This document shows, in pieces, positions 1 through 9,984 of a DNA stretch of 16,690 nt. Below the pieces are notes generated by a model. That model did not search any database, was not told the origin of the DNA, and saw only the letters and a program-made list of their open reading frames with translations. The stretch comes from H2-BAC3 sp045863035. Its GTDB lineage: Bacteria; Bacteroidota; Ignavibacteria; Ignavibacteriales; Ignavibacteriaceae. Made by a program: the position numbers and the translations under genes. Positions within the stretch are counted from its first letter, which is position 1. Every line of letters begins with the position of its first letter. The stretch is taken from NCBI GenBank assembly GCA_045863035.1, contig BTUV01000065.1:1-16690 (forward strand), written 5' to 3'.

Positions 1-18
1 TCATGCACATTTTGCTAA

Positions 19-3000
19 CTAACAAAATTCCAATTCACGCTGAACCAATACAATACCTCTACAGGAGTATATTCAGTATCAACTTCACAGATAACGCCTT
101 GCCCCGGAATTCCGACTGTTTATTATGGAGGACGAACATACAATACAGTATTGATAGGTAGTCAATGCTGGCTCAGAGAGAATCTGAATGTGGGCGTTAT
201 GATAAATGGAACAGAATGGCCAAGTAATAATGGAACAATTGAGAAATATTGCTACGATAACAACGAAGCTAACTGCAATACGTATGGTGCATTATATTAT
301 TGGAGGGAAGCTATGCAGTGGGTAAGAACGGAGGGTGCACAGGGCATCTGTCCGTCCGGATGGCATATACCATCACTCAGCGAACAAGATTTATTGGAAT
401 CTTTTGTAAATGATAATGGGAATGCGCTTAAATCAATCGGACAGGGAAGCGGATCAGGCGCCGGTACAAACACAAGTGGTTTTTCAGCACTATTGGCAGG
501 TGAAAGAGATGAATCAGATTATGATTTTGATAGATTAGGCGAAGCTACATACATTTGGAGTTCAACTGAAGATGGTGTTTCAGAAGCATACCGATTAAAA
601 CTGCTAGATGATCGAAGCAGTATCAATATAATAAGTGGAGACAAAGGATTCGGTTGGAGTGTTCGATGTGTTAAAGAAATGTCAGAGGTTAACATAAATT
701 CTCCAAACGGTGGAGAGATATTAGTAGCAGGGAGCAGTCAAAACATAACTTGGTCAAGCAGTTACTTAACGAATGTAAATCTTGAATATTCAACAAACAA
801 CGGTAGTAGCTGGATACTAATCGTAGGCAGCGCCCCTGCTTCAAGCGGATCATATTTATGGACAGTTCCAAACATAGCCACAACTCAGGGTAGGGTGAGA
901 ATAAGTTCAGCAACGAACTCAACCATAAATGATATTAGTAATGGTGCATTTACAATAGTTCAGCCAACAATTACAGCAACAGCCCCAAACGGAGGTGAGA
1001 TTTGGAGAGTTGGCTCTGCGCAGAATATAACCTGGAACAGCAGCTATGTAACAAATATAAAAATCGAATATAGCACAAACAACGGAAGCAACTGGCTTGC
1101 AATTAGCAACTCAACTCAAGCCAGTGCTGGCAGTTATCAGTGGATAGTACCTAACACCCCCTCAACGCAGTGCAAAATCAGAATTAGTGACGCTGCCAAC
1201 GCAAGTACGAATGATGTGAGCAATGCAGTATTCACCATATATTCTCCTCAAATAACTGTGACGGTACCAAACGGAGGAGAACAATTACGTGCAGGGTTGC
1301 AGCAAAATATCTCCTGGACAGTAAATTATATTTCATCCGTAAAGATTGAGTTTACTTCAAATAACGGTACTTCGTGGAATTCAATTGCCTCAGATGTCAC
1401 GGGTTCAGCGGGATCGTTTTCCTGGCTAATACCCAATATCACTTCATCGAATTGCCGTATCAGAATTTCTGAAACTGGTAATCCTTCAGTTTATGATGAG
1501 AGTAATTCATTATTCTCTGTTGTTAACCCACAGATAACAATTTTGTCTCCTTTAGGCAGTGAAAACTGGAGGGTTGGATCTTTAAAAAATATTACCTGGA
1601 CGGGCAGCAATGTAACTAATGTCAAAATAGAGTATAGCACAAATAGCGGCACAAACTGGACTACGATTATTGCAAGCACACCCTCTGCCTCTGGAAGTTA
1701 TACGTGGACGGTACCCAACACCGCTTCAGCTCAATATAAAATACGCATCAGCGATGCTGCTTATCCGTTGTTAACCTCTGCGAACAGTCAAAATTTTACG
1801 GTGTTTTCTCCGGTCATTCAGTTACAAAGTCCGAACGGCGGTGAGGTATTAATGGCCAAAAGCACTCACGCTATTCAATATAATTTTACTCCATTCAACT
1901 ATGTAAAGTTAGAATATAGTACAAACAGCGGAAGTACCTGGAATTTAATTACGGATGATTTTGGCGGAAGCCAATATAGCTGGCTTGTTCCGGAAGTTTC
2001 ATCACAAAACTGTAAGATTCGCATTAGTGATGCCTCTGATCCGGAAGTATTTGATATCAGCGACAATGTTTTTAGGATAAAAAACCCTACTATCACATTG
2101 CTGTCTCCAAATGATGGAGCGGATTGGCCTGTATATTCCCAGCAGACAATTACCTGGACGAGTAATGATGTCGATAGTATTGACATTGCTCTAAGACATG
2201 CTCCCGGTAGTTTTTCGACATATTTTAGAGTAGGCGCCAACACAGGGTCTCACACCTTTACTGTACCACCAGGTTGGTTAACAGCTTTCAATTGGAATAA
2301 GTTGATATATTTGAACCTCAGAGATTACACTTCATTTTTTTCTGTATTCAGTGAGAGCGACTCTTCTATTACTATAATAAATCCTCTCAAGGTGCTTTAT
2401 CCAAATGGTGGCGAAATATTTAAAGCTGGTTCTGATGTAACTATTAGATGGACTCAAATTCCTGATTCAGTAAAACTATCTAAGTCTTCTGATTATTCTG
2501 GAGGATATTTGCTTAGGAACGAACCTGTGAGCGGGGATTCATTTATCTGGCGGGTACCTATAGATTCCACTTATTTTGCAAGGATTAATATATTTGCTTA
2601 TAATTATTATCAAGTTTGGGATGCCAGTGACACAACTTTTTTCATTTATCGTCCTACATTAGCTATTTCCTCTCCGCTTCCGAATGATAAAATAGCTGTG
2701 GGGAGTAACCATTTAATCGCCTGGAACAGTGAGTATCTTGAGAAGGTTAAAATTGAATACTCAACAAATAATGGTGACGCGTGGATTACGATTACTGACT
2801 CAACATCTGCTACGGCAAGTTCGTATTTATGGAATGTTCCCAATACCCCCTCATCAAATTGTAAAATCAGAATCTCTGAGGTTGGTGACACCAATTATAT
2901 ATTTGTGGGTAACGGGAATTTTCAAATATATCAGCCGGTTAAATTGCTTTATCCGGAATATTATGCTCAATTACTTATCGGAAGTACCCACCAGATAAAA

Positions 3001-6000
3001 TGGGAACCAACACCCGCTTCCGCTTTTAAGATTGATTATTCAACAAATAATGGTTCCGACTGGATACAAATTACAACTTCCGCATCAGCCGCTGCAGGAA
3101 GTTATAATTGGGTAATTCCAAATACCCCATCAAGTAATTGCAGGATGAGAATAATCAGCACAGATGACCCCGCAAGTGGAGACACTTCAGATTACACATT
3201 CAGCATCGCGGGTAAAAGCATTCGCGTTAATTCTCCGAATGGCGGGGATGTATTAGTTATAAATAGTATAATGCGTGTAACCTGGGGTAGCTTTGGCGTT
3301 AACAATGTGATTATAAAATTGTGGGATCAAAATTTAATATGGTCGAGTGGTGTTATGCCAGATAGTTTACGAAGATTTGACTGGACAGTTCCTATAAACA
3401 TGGCGGAAAATTTTAGAATCCAGATTGTGGACGCAGATGACCCCGGCATCAACGATTACAGTGATAGTGTTTTTGCGATTTCGCATACGGGTTGGGAAAA
3501 GGTATATATGCCTTCTGAAATATCTTCAAACTATCTGCATGCAGTTTTTGCCAATGATTCATTACATGTTACATCTGTTGGAGCTAATGCAAGTATTTAT
3601 AGATCTGTAGATGGTGGGGATAATTGGAGCATTAAAAATAGGGATTCCTCCGGAGTGCGACTATTAACTATTAAATATTTTAATAAATTAAATGGCCTGG
3701 CTGCCGGAGATAATGGCGTTATAATGACAACAAGTGACGGAGGTGAAACCTGGTCAAAAACAAGTATTGGTTCCAATACTTATTTTCAATCAGCTATTTT
3801 AGACTCATCAACGGCGATTCTGGTAGGCGAAAACGGTTCAGTGCTTAAATCCATTGATTATGGTTTAAGCTGGACTCCAATTAACATCGGATCTTCTCAA
3901 ACTATTATTTCAGTTCATTTTTCAGATAATAAAAATGGATTTTTAGTCGGTTCCGGTAGTGCAATAATGAAAACAACTAATGGGGGTGAATCCTGGAGTG
4001 CCGTGAACACCGGTATTCCGGAAGATTTTTATGGGGTCTATATGGTTGATTCAGCGACCATCTTCCTGACAACAAGCAGCCGAAATATTGTCAAATCAAC
4101 TGATGCAGGTATCTCATGGCTTAGTATTGCAAATTTCGCGTCAGGTGATGGTAATATTATGTCACCTCAATTTTTATCAAAAGATATTGGGTATGTTTTT
4201 ACCTCAAGAAGAATTTACAAAACATTTGATGGAGGGATTAATTGGAGTAAGCAATTTTATTATTTTGCCGGCAATTCATATAAATATGGTTCGCATTTCA
4301 AAAACCCTGAAGTTGGATGGTCTACTTTTGCTGGTACTACATTACTAAAATATAGAACATATTTACCATCAATGCCTGTTCTTAAATATCCGACTGCAAA
4401 TGGTGTAGTTGGCAAAAGCATCAATTTTAACTGGAGCTTCGGCAAAAGGGCACAAAACTTCACTTTGCAAATTGCAAAAGATAAAAAATTTACGAGCGGA
4501 TTGCTGGAGTTCAATATTGTGGATACTCTATTCAGCTCTAATCAATTAGCCAATTTCTCCACCTACTTCTGGCGGGTTAGGGGAAATAATGAGTTTGGAG
4601 CAGGAGATTGGTCAATTACGGGAAAGTTTTATGTTAGCGATGTTCCGCCAATGCCAACAATCTTGTTTCCGCCGAATAATAGCATAAACATTTCGTTGGC
4701 AAATTTATATTTGCAATGGACCAAGGTCTCCGATGCTAAATCGGTTAATAGATATTGGCTTCAGGTCTCCACTGATACCATGAGTGCTGGTATTTATAAT
4801 GACTCAACTTTAACAGACACAATTGCTTTTCTCCAAAATCCGCAACATGCGGTAACTTATAATTGGCGCGTCGCGGCAAACAATGAAGCCGGCTGGGGTA
4901 AATTTACTGACTGGCATAATTTTAAAACAGTTCCTTTCCCCCCTGATCAGCTAACTGGTTTGTATCCATTTGATGGTTTGGAATATGTTGCGCAGCCCAT
5001 TAAGTTCTTCTGGTCAGGTGATCAAAGTGCTGAGACTTATCATCTTCAAGTAATTGAAAATGTACCCCCTTATACAGTCGTTATTGATAACTCTTCTCTT
5101 ACTGACACAGCAGTATTAATTTCGACATTAGATCACTCAACAAACTATAAATGGCGGGTAAGAGCTGTAAATGCTGGTGGTGCAGGCATGTGGAGCGTTG
5201 AAAAGGTGTTTAGAACTCTTGGTTTGCCAGGAGCAGTTCAGCCGATTAGTCCGGTTACCGGTTCTTATGTGATATTGCCGGCAACTGTTCAGTTTAACTG
5301 GCTCCGAAGCACGGGTATGAACGACTCAGACGCAGTTTATGAGTTTAATATTCTGGATTCTGCATCTTCGAATATCATCCTCACCAGCGACACTGCTTGG
5401 TCGGAGACATATTTTACCTGGGGCAATCATAGAAAGAACATCAATTGGAGGGTCCGCGCTAAAAACAGAGTCGGGATCAGTGAATGGTCGGCCGTTCACG
5501 GATTTACTCTTATTAATAAACCTGAAAAGCCGAATCTGTTAGGACCGGAAAATAATTCCAAAGGAATTTTACTTCCAGTTACTTTATCATGGGGTGCATC
5601 CCAGTATGGTGAATTATACAAAGTTCAGGTCGCAACCGATAGTGCGTTTTCAAATATTGTGTTTAGCGTATTCAACGTAAATATATATTCAGCGGTTTTT
5701 GCTTCTGCTCAAAATTACACAGAATATTTCTGGCGTGTAATTGTATCCAATGGAACGTCTGACACCTCTGATGTATTTCGTTTCAAAACCCTCGGCAACC
5801 CGTATGCCAGCACACTTATTCAGCCGGCAAACAACTCCGGAAATCATCCGCTGAATAATGTGGTCTTTATGTGGACTAAAGCCAGAGAACGAATCGAAAC
5901 CATTCAGAAGTACCAGTATCAGTTATCAACAGATTCACTTTTTGCAAATGTTGTTGTAAGTGATACCACATTAACAGATACGACAAAATCAGTTAGCGGA

Positions 6001-8892
6001 TTAAGCTATCTGACAAAGTATTACTGGCGCGTAAGAGCAAGTAACCAAACCGGCTGGGGTGACTGGTCTGAGGTGTGGAGATTTACCACTATCATCGAGA
6101 AGCCGGCTAATTTTACTCTGGCTGCTCCGGCGAACAATGCTAAGGGACTGCTTAATCCTGTGACGGTTAGCTGGAATAATTCTGCAAGAGCGGAAAGATA
6201 TATACTTCAGGTCGCAACCGACAGTTTGTTCACATCGTTTGTTGTAAATGATTCTGCTCAGACTGATCTAACCGAAGTACTGCCAACTCTTAACAACTAT
6301 ACACAGTTTTACTGGCGTGTTAAAGCAGTCAATACCGGTGGCCAGAGTGAATGGACTCCTGTTTGGAATTTCAAAACCCTCGGTAATCCTTATGCAAGCG
6401 TTCTTTACACACCCGCGAACAATTCTGTTAATCAGCCGGTAGCGGGTTTAACGTTCAATTGGAGCAAAGCAAAAGAACGGATTGAAACCATACAAAAATA
6501 TCAGCTTCAGATTTCCACTGATTCGCTGTTTACAACTTTTGTACTGAATGATTCGACCCTTACTGATACAACAAAAGTAATGAACGGGCTCGGCTATCTT
6601 ACGCGTTATCACTGGCGGGCAAGGGCTCAGAATCAGACTGGTTGGGGTGACTGGTCTGACAGATGGGCGACAACCACCATCATTGAAAAACCGGCGATTA
6701 CTTCTCTTGCAAGTCCTGCAAATAATGCAATGCAGCTTTTGCAGCCGGTTACTTTAAAGTGGTTTAAGCCGCTCAGGGCTGATATATATCGGCTTGAAGT
6801 GAGCGAAACTTCTAATTTTGCTTCGCTGGTTTTTGTTGATTCAACCCTTACCGATACGGTTAAGGTTCTGCAACAGCTTGAAGCACCAAAGACATATTAT
6901 TGGCGGGTTCGTTCATCCAATATCGGCGGTGTAAGTGATTACTCATCTGTATGGAATTTCAGAACGCTGGGCAAACCGCTTTCCGTTACTCTTGCTTCTC
7001 CGGCTAATAACAGCACACTTCTTCCGGTAACAGGAGTGAAACTATCCTGGTTTAAAGCGGGTGAACAGACAATGTCACCGGCTGGCGGAGGAAACAGCCG
7101 CAATTTCCGGAATGATGATGAAACAACTTCATCTCAATTGAGGAGTCCTTCAAAAGAGACGGGTCTGCTTTCTGATGGCAGGATTAGCGGAGGTCAGGGT
7201 ATTGAAGGTGGCGAGAGCATCCTCGGCTATTGGCTGCAAATGACAACTGATACCAGCGGAGCTATATATACTATTAGCGACAGTACACTAACTGATACTT
7301 TTAAGGTGCTGCCCGCACTGAACTATCTGTCGTCATATTTCTGGCGGGTAAAAGCACTGAACGAAAACGACTGGGGTGCTTTCTCCGGCTGGTATCGTTT
7401 TACTACTATTATTGAGCGTCCTTCACAGCCGCTGCTGGCAAGTCCTGCAAATAATGCACTCGGACTGGTTCAGCCGGTTACCTTGAAGTGGCACTCTGCT
7501 CACCGGGCAGAAAAATATGTGCTTGAAGTAAGCACCACTGCAAACTTCTCGGCATTTGTTCACAAGGATACTTCATTGACTGATACTTCAAAACTGCTTC
7601 CGGTTCTCGGAGTATATACACAGCATTATTGGAGGGTAACAGCTAAAAATGCCGGAGGTACAAGTGATACTTCAGCTATCTTCTCCTTTAAAACACTTGG
7701 CACTCCGGCAGGGGTTTCGTTAGTAACACCTGCGCAAAATGCACAGAACATTCATGCCGCAAACGTACTGTTTAATTGGACGAAAGCATACGACCGGATT
7801 GAAACAATACTTGGCTACCGCTTTGAACTGAAAACAGATACTTCCCAGCCGGTATATATCGTTCTTGATTCATTGCTTACTGACACAACTAAAACCGTGT
7901 CGCAGTTACTAAACTCGACTTCGTATTACTGGCGTGTCGGGGCAAAGAATGAAGCTGGGTGGGGTGAGCCAACCGCGTGGAATAAGTTCACAACTATTGT
8001 AGCGGCTCCGGCTCAGGTAATGCTTCAGCAGCCGGCTAATAATGCTTTAAGTATTGCAGTTCGTCCCCAGTTCAAGTGGAACAGAGTGACAGGTTCAGAA
8101 AGATACCTGATAGAGGTTTCTGAGAATCAGGGATTCACCTCAATGGTGTTGCGTGATAGTCTTGTTACTGATACGGTGAAAATCTTTACCGACTCTCTGC
8201 TCTTTAACAAACAATATTATTGGAGAGTAAAAGCATCTAATATTGGCGGCCAGGGCAGTTACTCAGCAGTCTGGAATTTTACCACACTGAAGAGAGGCAT
8301 TACTGCACCGGCAAATCTGACTGCTGCGGCAACCGGAGTTAAAAAGGTAACCCTTAGCTGGACTGATAAGTCTGACAATGAATCGGGCTTCATTATCTTC
8401 CGTAAACAGGGGGACTCAGTCAGCACCAACACACTGACGGCGATAGATACCTCATCTGCTAACAGTGTTCAATATATGGATACTACCGTGGCTACAGATC
8501 CGCTGCTCTTTAGCTACAGGATAATTGCCTATAACCCGGACACTATCTCAGCCCCAAGCAACTATGCAGTGGTTCTTACTCTTACTGATGTTACGGATCG
8601 TACCAACGGCACTCTCCCTGATGAATACAGCATTCAGCAGAATTATCCGAATCCGTTTAATCCGTCAACCACTATCAGGTACGGGCTGCCGTATGACAGT
8701 GATGTGCGGCTGGAGATTTATGATATATCCGGTCAGAAACTGCAGACTCTGGTCAGTGAAACACAGTCCGCGGGTTATTATGAGGCAGTGTTTGATATCA
8801 GTGGTATGTCATCCGGAACGTACCTGTATATACTGACCGCCACCCGGCTTGACGGAGACGGTGAGTTCCATCAGGTAAAAAAGATGATCCTT
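19..8892 (+). CDS. Giant modular T9SS-secreted surface protein (FISUMP, Ig-like, BNR, FN3, sorting tail), partial at both ends
   Basis: The frame is open from 19 into the assembly gap. The nearest formal start is TTG at 151, but the FISUMP domain clearly begins earlier (CPGIPTVYYGGRTYN, from about 91), and no ATG, GTG or TTG lies in frame between the TAA at 16-18 and 151. The 5' end is therefore truncated, frameshifted or broken. Counting from 151, the order is: FISUMP domain (about 1-175), ten Ig-like SPNGGE modules (about 178-1110), BNR/YCF48-like repeats (about 1112-1405), thirteen FN3-like modules (about 1407-2713), one more canonical FN3 (about 2714-2818), and a Por-secretion tail (2824-2914) with YPNPFNPSTTIRY. 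That tail directs outer-membrane export by T9SS, with cleavage and surface attachment or release. No catalytic domain is visible; adhesion or matrix scaffolding is inferred. Sorting tails of this type normally end a few residues after 'KKMIL', so the true stop lies just inside the gap. The apparent continuation to a stop at 9007-9009 is an artefact. Confidence 0.9.
91..678 (+). other. FISUMP (Fibrobacter succinogenes major paralogous) domain
   Basis: Family hallmarks are present in order: a 'CPGIPTVYYGGRTYN' lead, then IGSQCW.RENLNVG, an NNGTIEKYCY segment, CNTYGALYYW, GICPSGWHIPS, a GTNTSGFSALLAG strand, an IWSST turn, and a terminal SVRC. The domain is common in secreted FCB-group proteins, often at the N terminus just after a signal peptide or after other repeats. 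Here the expected signal peptide is not visible because the frame is interrupted at 16-18. The molecular function of FISUMP domains is not established. Confidence 0.85.
680..3480 (+). repeat. Ten tandem Ig-like 'SPNGGE' modules (Kre9/KNH-like fold)
   Basis: Ten modules of about 90-95 residues (roughly 275-295 nt) start near 700, 982, 1264, 1546, 1831, 2104, 2398, 2671, 2944 and 3232. Each follows the pattern '(S)PNGGE..(V)GS..NITW', then '(V)KIEYSTNNGS.W', then 'SYxWxVPN', then 'C+IRISD', then a closing 'FxI' strand. This matches the Ser/Thr-rich, GPI-anchored-like (Kre9/KNH) family profile often found as tandem repeats in secreted Bacteroidota and related proteins. Modules 1-4 are closest to consensus. 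Modules 6, 7 and 10 are diverged and lack 'YSTNNGS.W'. They probably act as a rigid or adhesive stalk (inference). Confidence 0.8.
3484..4365 (+). repeat. BNR/YCF48-like beta-propeller repeats (six Asp-box motifs)
   Basis: Six Asp-box-like motifs of the form (S/T/V/I/F)D-x-G-x-x-W are spaced about 40-50 residues apart: VDGGDNW, SDGGETW, IDYGLSW, TNGGESW, TDAGISW and FDGGINW. Between them are strands of the type 'G(L/F)xxGxxGxIMxTxDGG'. The pattern matches photosystem-II-stability-factor (YCF48)-like or BNR propellers, which are common in secreted T9SS cargo. There are no sialidase catalytic residues or RIP motif, so enzyme activity is not implied. The block separates the Ig-like region from the FN3 region. 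Confidence 0.8.
4645..8289 (+). repeat. Six tandem A/B dimers of FN3-like modules (super-repeat of about 200 residues)
   Basis: Twelve FN3-like modules share PANN...PV.LxW near the N side, 'YxLQVxTDSxF', the 'DSTLTDT' strand and the 'YYWRVRAxN..G.....WxFxT' C-terminal strand. They alternate in type. A modules carry a longer B-C loop (such as KARERIETIQKY) and end mostly in FTTI. B modules have a shorter 'RAE.Y' loop and end in F(K/R/T)TL. The pairing 2+3, 4+5, 6+7, 8+9, 10+11, 12+13 gives six dimers. Modules 6 and 8 are nearly identical over KA(R/K)ERIETIQKYQ, yet most of those codons differ synonymously. A single less regular module precedes (about 4366-4644) and a canonical FN3 follows (8290-8604). 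Confidence 0.75.
8620..8892 (+). other. Type IX secretion system C-terminal sorting domain (type A)
   Basis: The segment begins DEYSIQQNYPNPFNPSTTI, continues with the 'V.LEIYDISGQ.L.TLV' strand, 'AGYYEAVFDISGMSSGTYLYIL', and ends KKMIL at the gap. This is the classic Por-secretion/T9SS type A tail in the version typical of Ignavibacteria, Calditrichota and neighbours. It is recognised by the T9SS translocon and cleaved at the outer membrane. The domain is essentially complete: only the last one to four residues and the stop codon are missing. Confidence 0.92.
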
Positions 8893-8992
8893 NNNNNNNN
8901 NNNNNNNNNNNNNNNNNNNNNNNNNNNNNNNNNNNNNNNNNNNNNNNNNNNNNNNNNNNNNNNNNNNNNNNNNNNNNNNNNNNNNNNNNNNN
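8893..8992. other. Assembly gap (100 N)
   Basis: There are exactly 100 consecutive N, the conventional placeholder for a scaffold gap of unknown length. It lies immediately after the T9SS tail, a sequence likely to be repeated in many genes of this genome, which could explain the break. Any reading frame spanning it is not real evidence of coding. Confidence 0.98.
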
Positions 8993-9050
8993 ACACCATT
9001 TTTCTCTAAAAGACCCCTTAAAATCGGAATTACCCCGATATGTACCTCAA

Positions 9051-9116
9051 TTCATAATTCATCCTTCATAATTCATACTTCCCCCTCATAATTCATACTT
9101 AATCGTTCATAATTCC
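9051..9116. repeat. Heptanucleotide array, TTCATAA/TTCATAC type, nine units
   Basis: Successive 7-nt units read ttcataa, ttcatcc, ttcataa, ttcatac, ttccccc, tcataa (one base short), ttcatac, ttaatcg, ttcataa, then ttcc. Degenerate units keep the 7-nt lattice. The array fills most of the 141-nt space between the gap-side stop and the lipoprotein start. A related array lies at 11683-11717. It resembles short tandemly repeated repetitive sequences known from other bacteria; its function is unknown. Confidence 0.8.
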
Positions 9117-9150
9117 TTAAATTGGATATTCGTTTTTCAGAAAGAGACCC

Positions 9151-9945
9151 GTGAAACCTGTTTCCATTTACATCGCTATGTTTTTTATGTCACTTCTCCT
9201 TTTGGCCGGCTGCGGGCAGAAGGATGAGGCCCCGGAACCGACTGAACTGAATGATGTGGTTCTGCTTAATGGTACCTACACCTTTTCTGACGGAAGTCAG
9301 GCGGCTATGTCCGAAGGTAAAAATGAGTCCGGCCAGGGGGGCTATTATGAGGTGCGCTCCGCAGGACTCTATGATGTTACAGGAGATGCCAGACCGGATG
9401 GTGTTGTCCTGATTAAAAAGAGCAGCAGCTCCGGGTTTTTATATGAGCTGATTGTGGCTGAGGATGACTCCGGTCGCATCCGCCAGATTGCAGCCGCACG
9501 GCTGACTGACAACCTTGAAGTAACCATGCTCACGTTTGATTCAGTTGATATCCATGCGGAGGTGCAAAGCTCCGGCGGCGCAAAAGAAGTGTATATATAT
9601 ACTCTGAAGGAGGGGAAACTTATCCGGACCAATACCCCTGAACTGATGAACTTCCGGTGTATGGGGACGGAGCCCTTCTGGTCAATTGTCATCCGGGACG
9701 GCTCAATACAGTTTCTTACTCCTGATAATCCGGATGGTGAGCAGTGGAAATTTACCCCGCCTGTGGTATCCGCGGAGAAGTGGGTATATACAACCATGGA
9801 TGCAAAAAACAGAAATGTTACCATCACCATTACTAAAGGAAAATGCTCTGACGGAATGTCAGAGACGGAATTCAGCTACCGGTCCGCGGTTAAACTCGGC
9901 ACTATCAATCTGAACGGTTGTGCCAGAGACCTCAACGAGAATTAG
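9151..9945 (+). CDS. Outer-envelope lipoprotein with COG3650-like C-terminal domain
   Basis: This 264-residue exported lipoprotein starts at GTG 9151. That start keeps Lys2 ahead of a hydrophobic stretch and a lipobox Leu-Ala-Gly-Cys with Cys21 as the lipidated residue; the internal ATG at 9178 would lose the positive n-region. A weak SD-like agaaagaga lies upstream. Residues about 40-130 include 'YDVTGDARPDGVVLIKKSSSSG' features, similar to the D-x-N-G-D 'calcium-loop-like' strand of many lipoproteins. Residues about 167-262 contain FRCMGTEPFW, a KGKCSDGMS turn and a terminal NGCARD, the pattern of COG3650 domains. Cys170, Cys232 and Cys257 are conserved-looking; Cys232 and Cys257 could form a disulfide. 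The response regulator gene starts 39 nt downstream, so the two are probably co-transcribed. The biochemical role is unknown; envelope stress or metal-related roles would be speculation. Confidence 0.85.
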   Translation: MKPVSIYIAMFFMSLLLLAGCGQKDEAPEPTELNDVVLLNGTYTFSDGSQAAMSEGKNESGQGGYYEVRSAGLYDVTGDARPDGVVLIKKSSSSGFLYELIVAEDDSGRIRQIAAARLTDNLEVTMLTFDSVDIHAEVQSSGGAKEVYIYTLKEGKLIRTNTPELMNFRCMGTEPFWSIVIRDGSIQFLTPDNPDGEQWKFTPPVVSAEKWVYTTMDAKNRNVTITITKGKCSDGMSETEFSYRSAVKLGTINLNGCARDLNEN

Positions 9946-9984
9946 AGCGTTGAGCCGGATGATATATATAGCAGCGCGGGTGAG

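Noticed and set aside
3..161. ATG-initiated frame of about 52 codons overlapping the FISUMP start
   Set aside because: It is out of phase with clear FISUMP homology, shows no signal peptide or recognisable motif, and looks like a shadow of the main frame.
3484..4365. Sialidase
   Set aside because: Asp-box repeats alone are shared by many propellers; no RIP motif or catalytic Arg/Tyr/Glu set is visible.
9051..9116. CRISPR-like array
   Set aside because: The repeat unit is 7 nt with no unique spacers; this is a short tandem repeat, not a CRISPR.
9369..9830. Antisense open frame of 153 codons on the minus strand
   Set aside because: It lies wholly inside the lipoprotein gene, which has a lipobox and COG3650-like motifs; the antisense product has no recognisable features.
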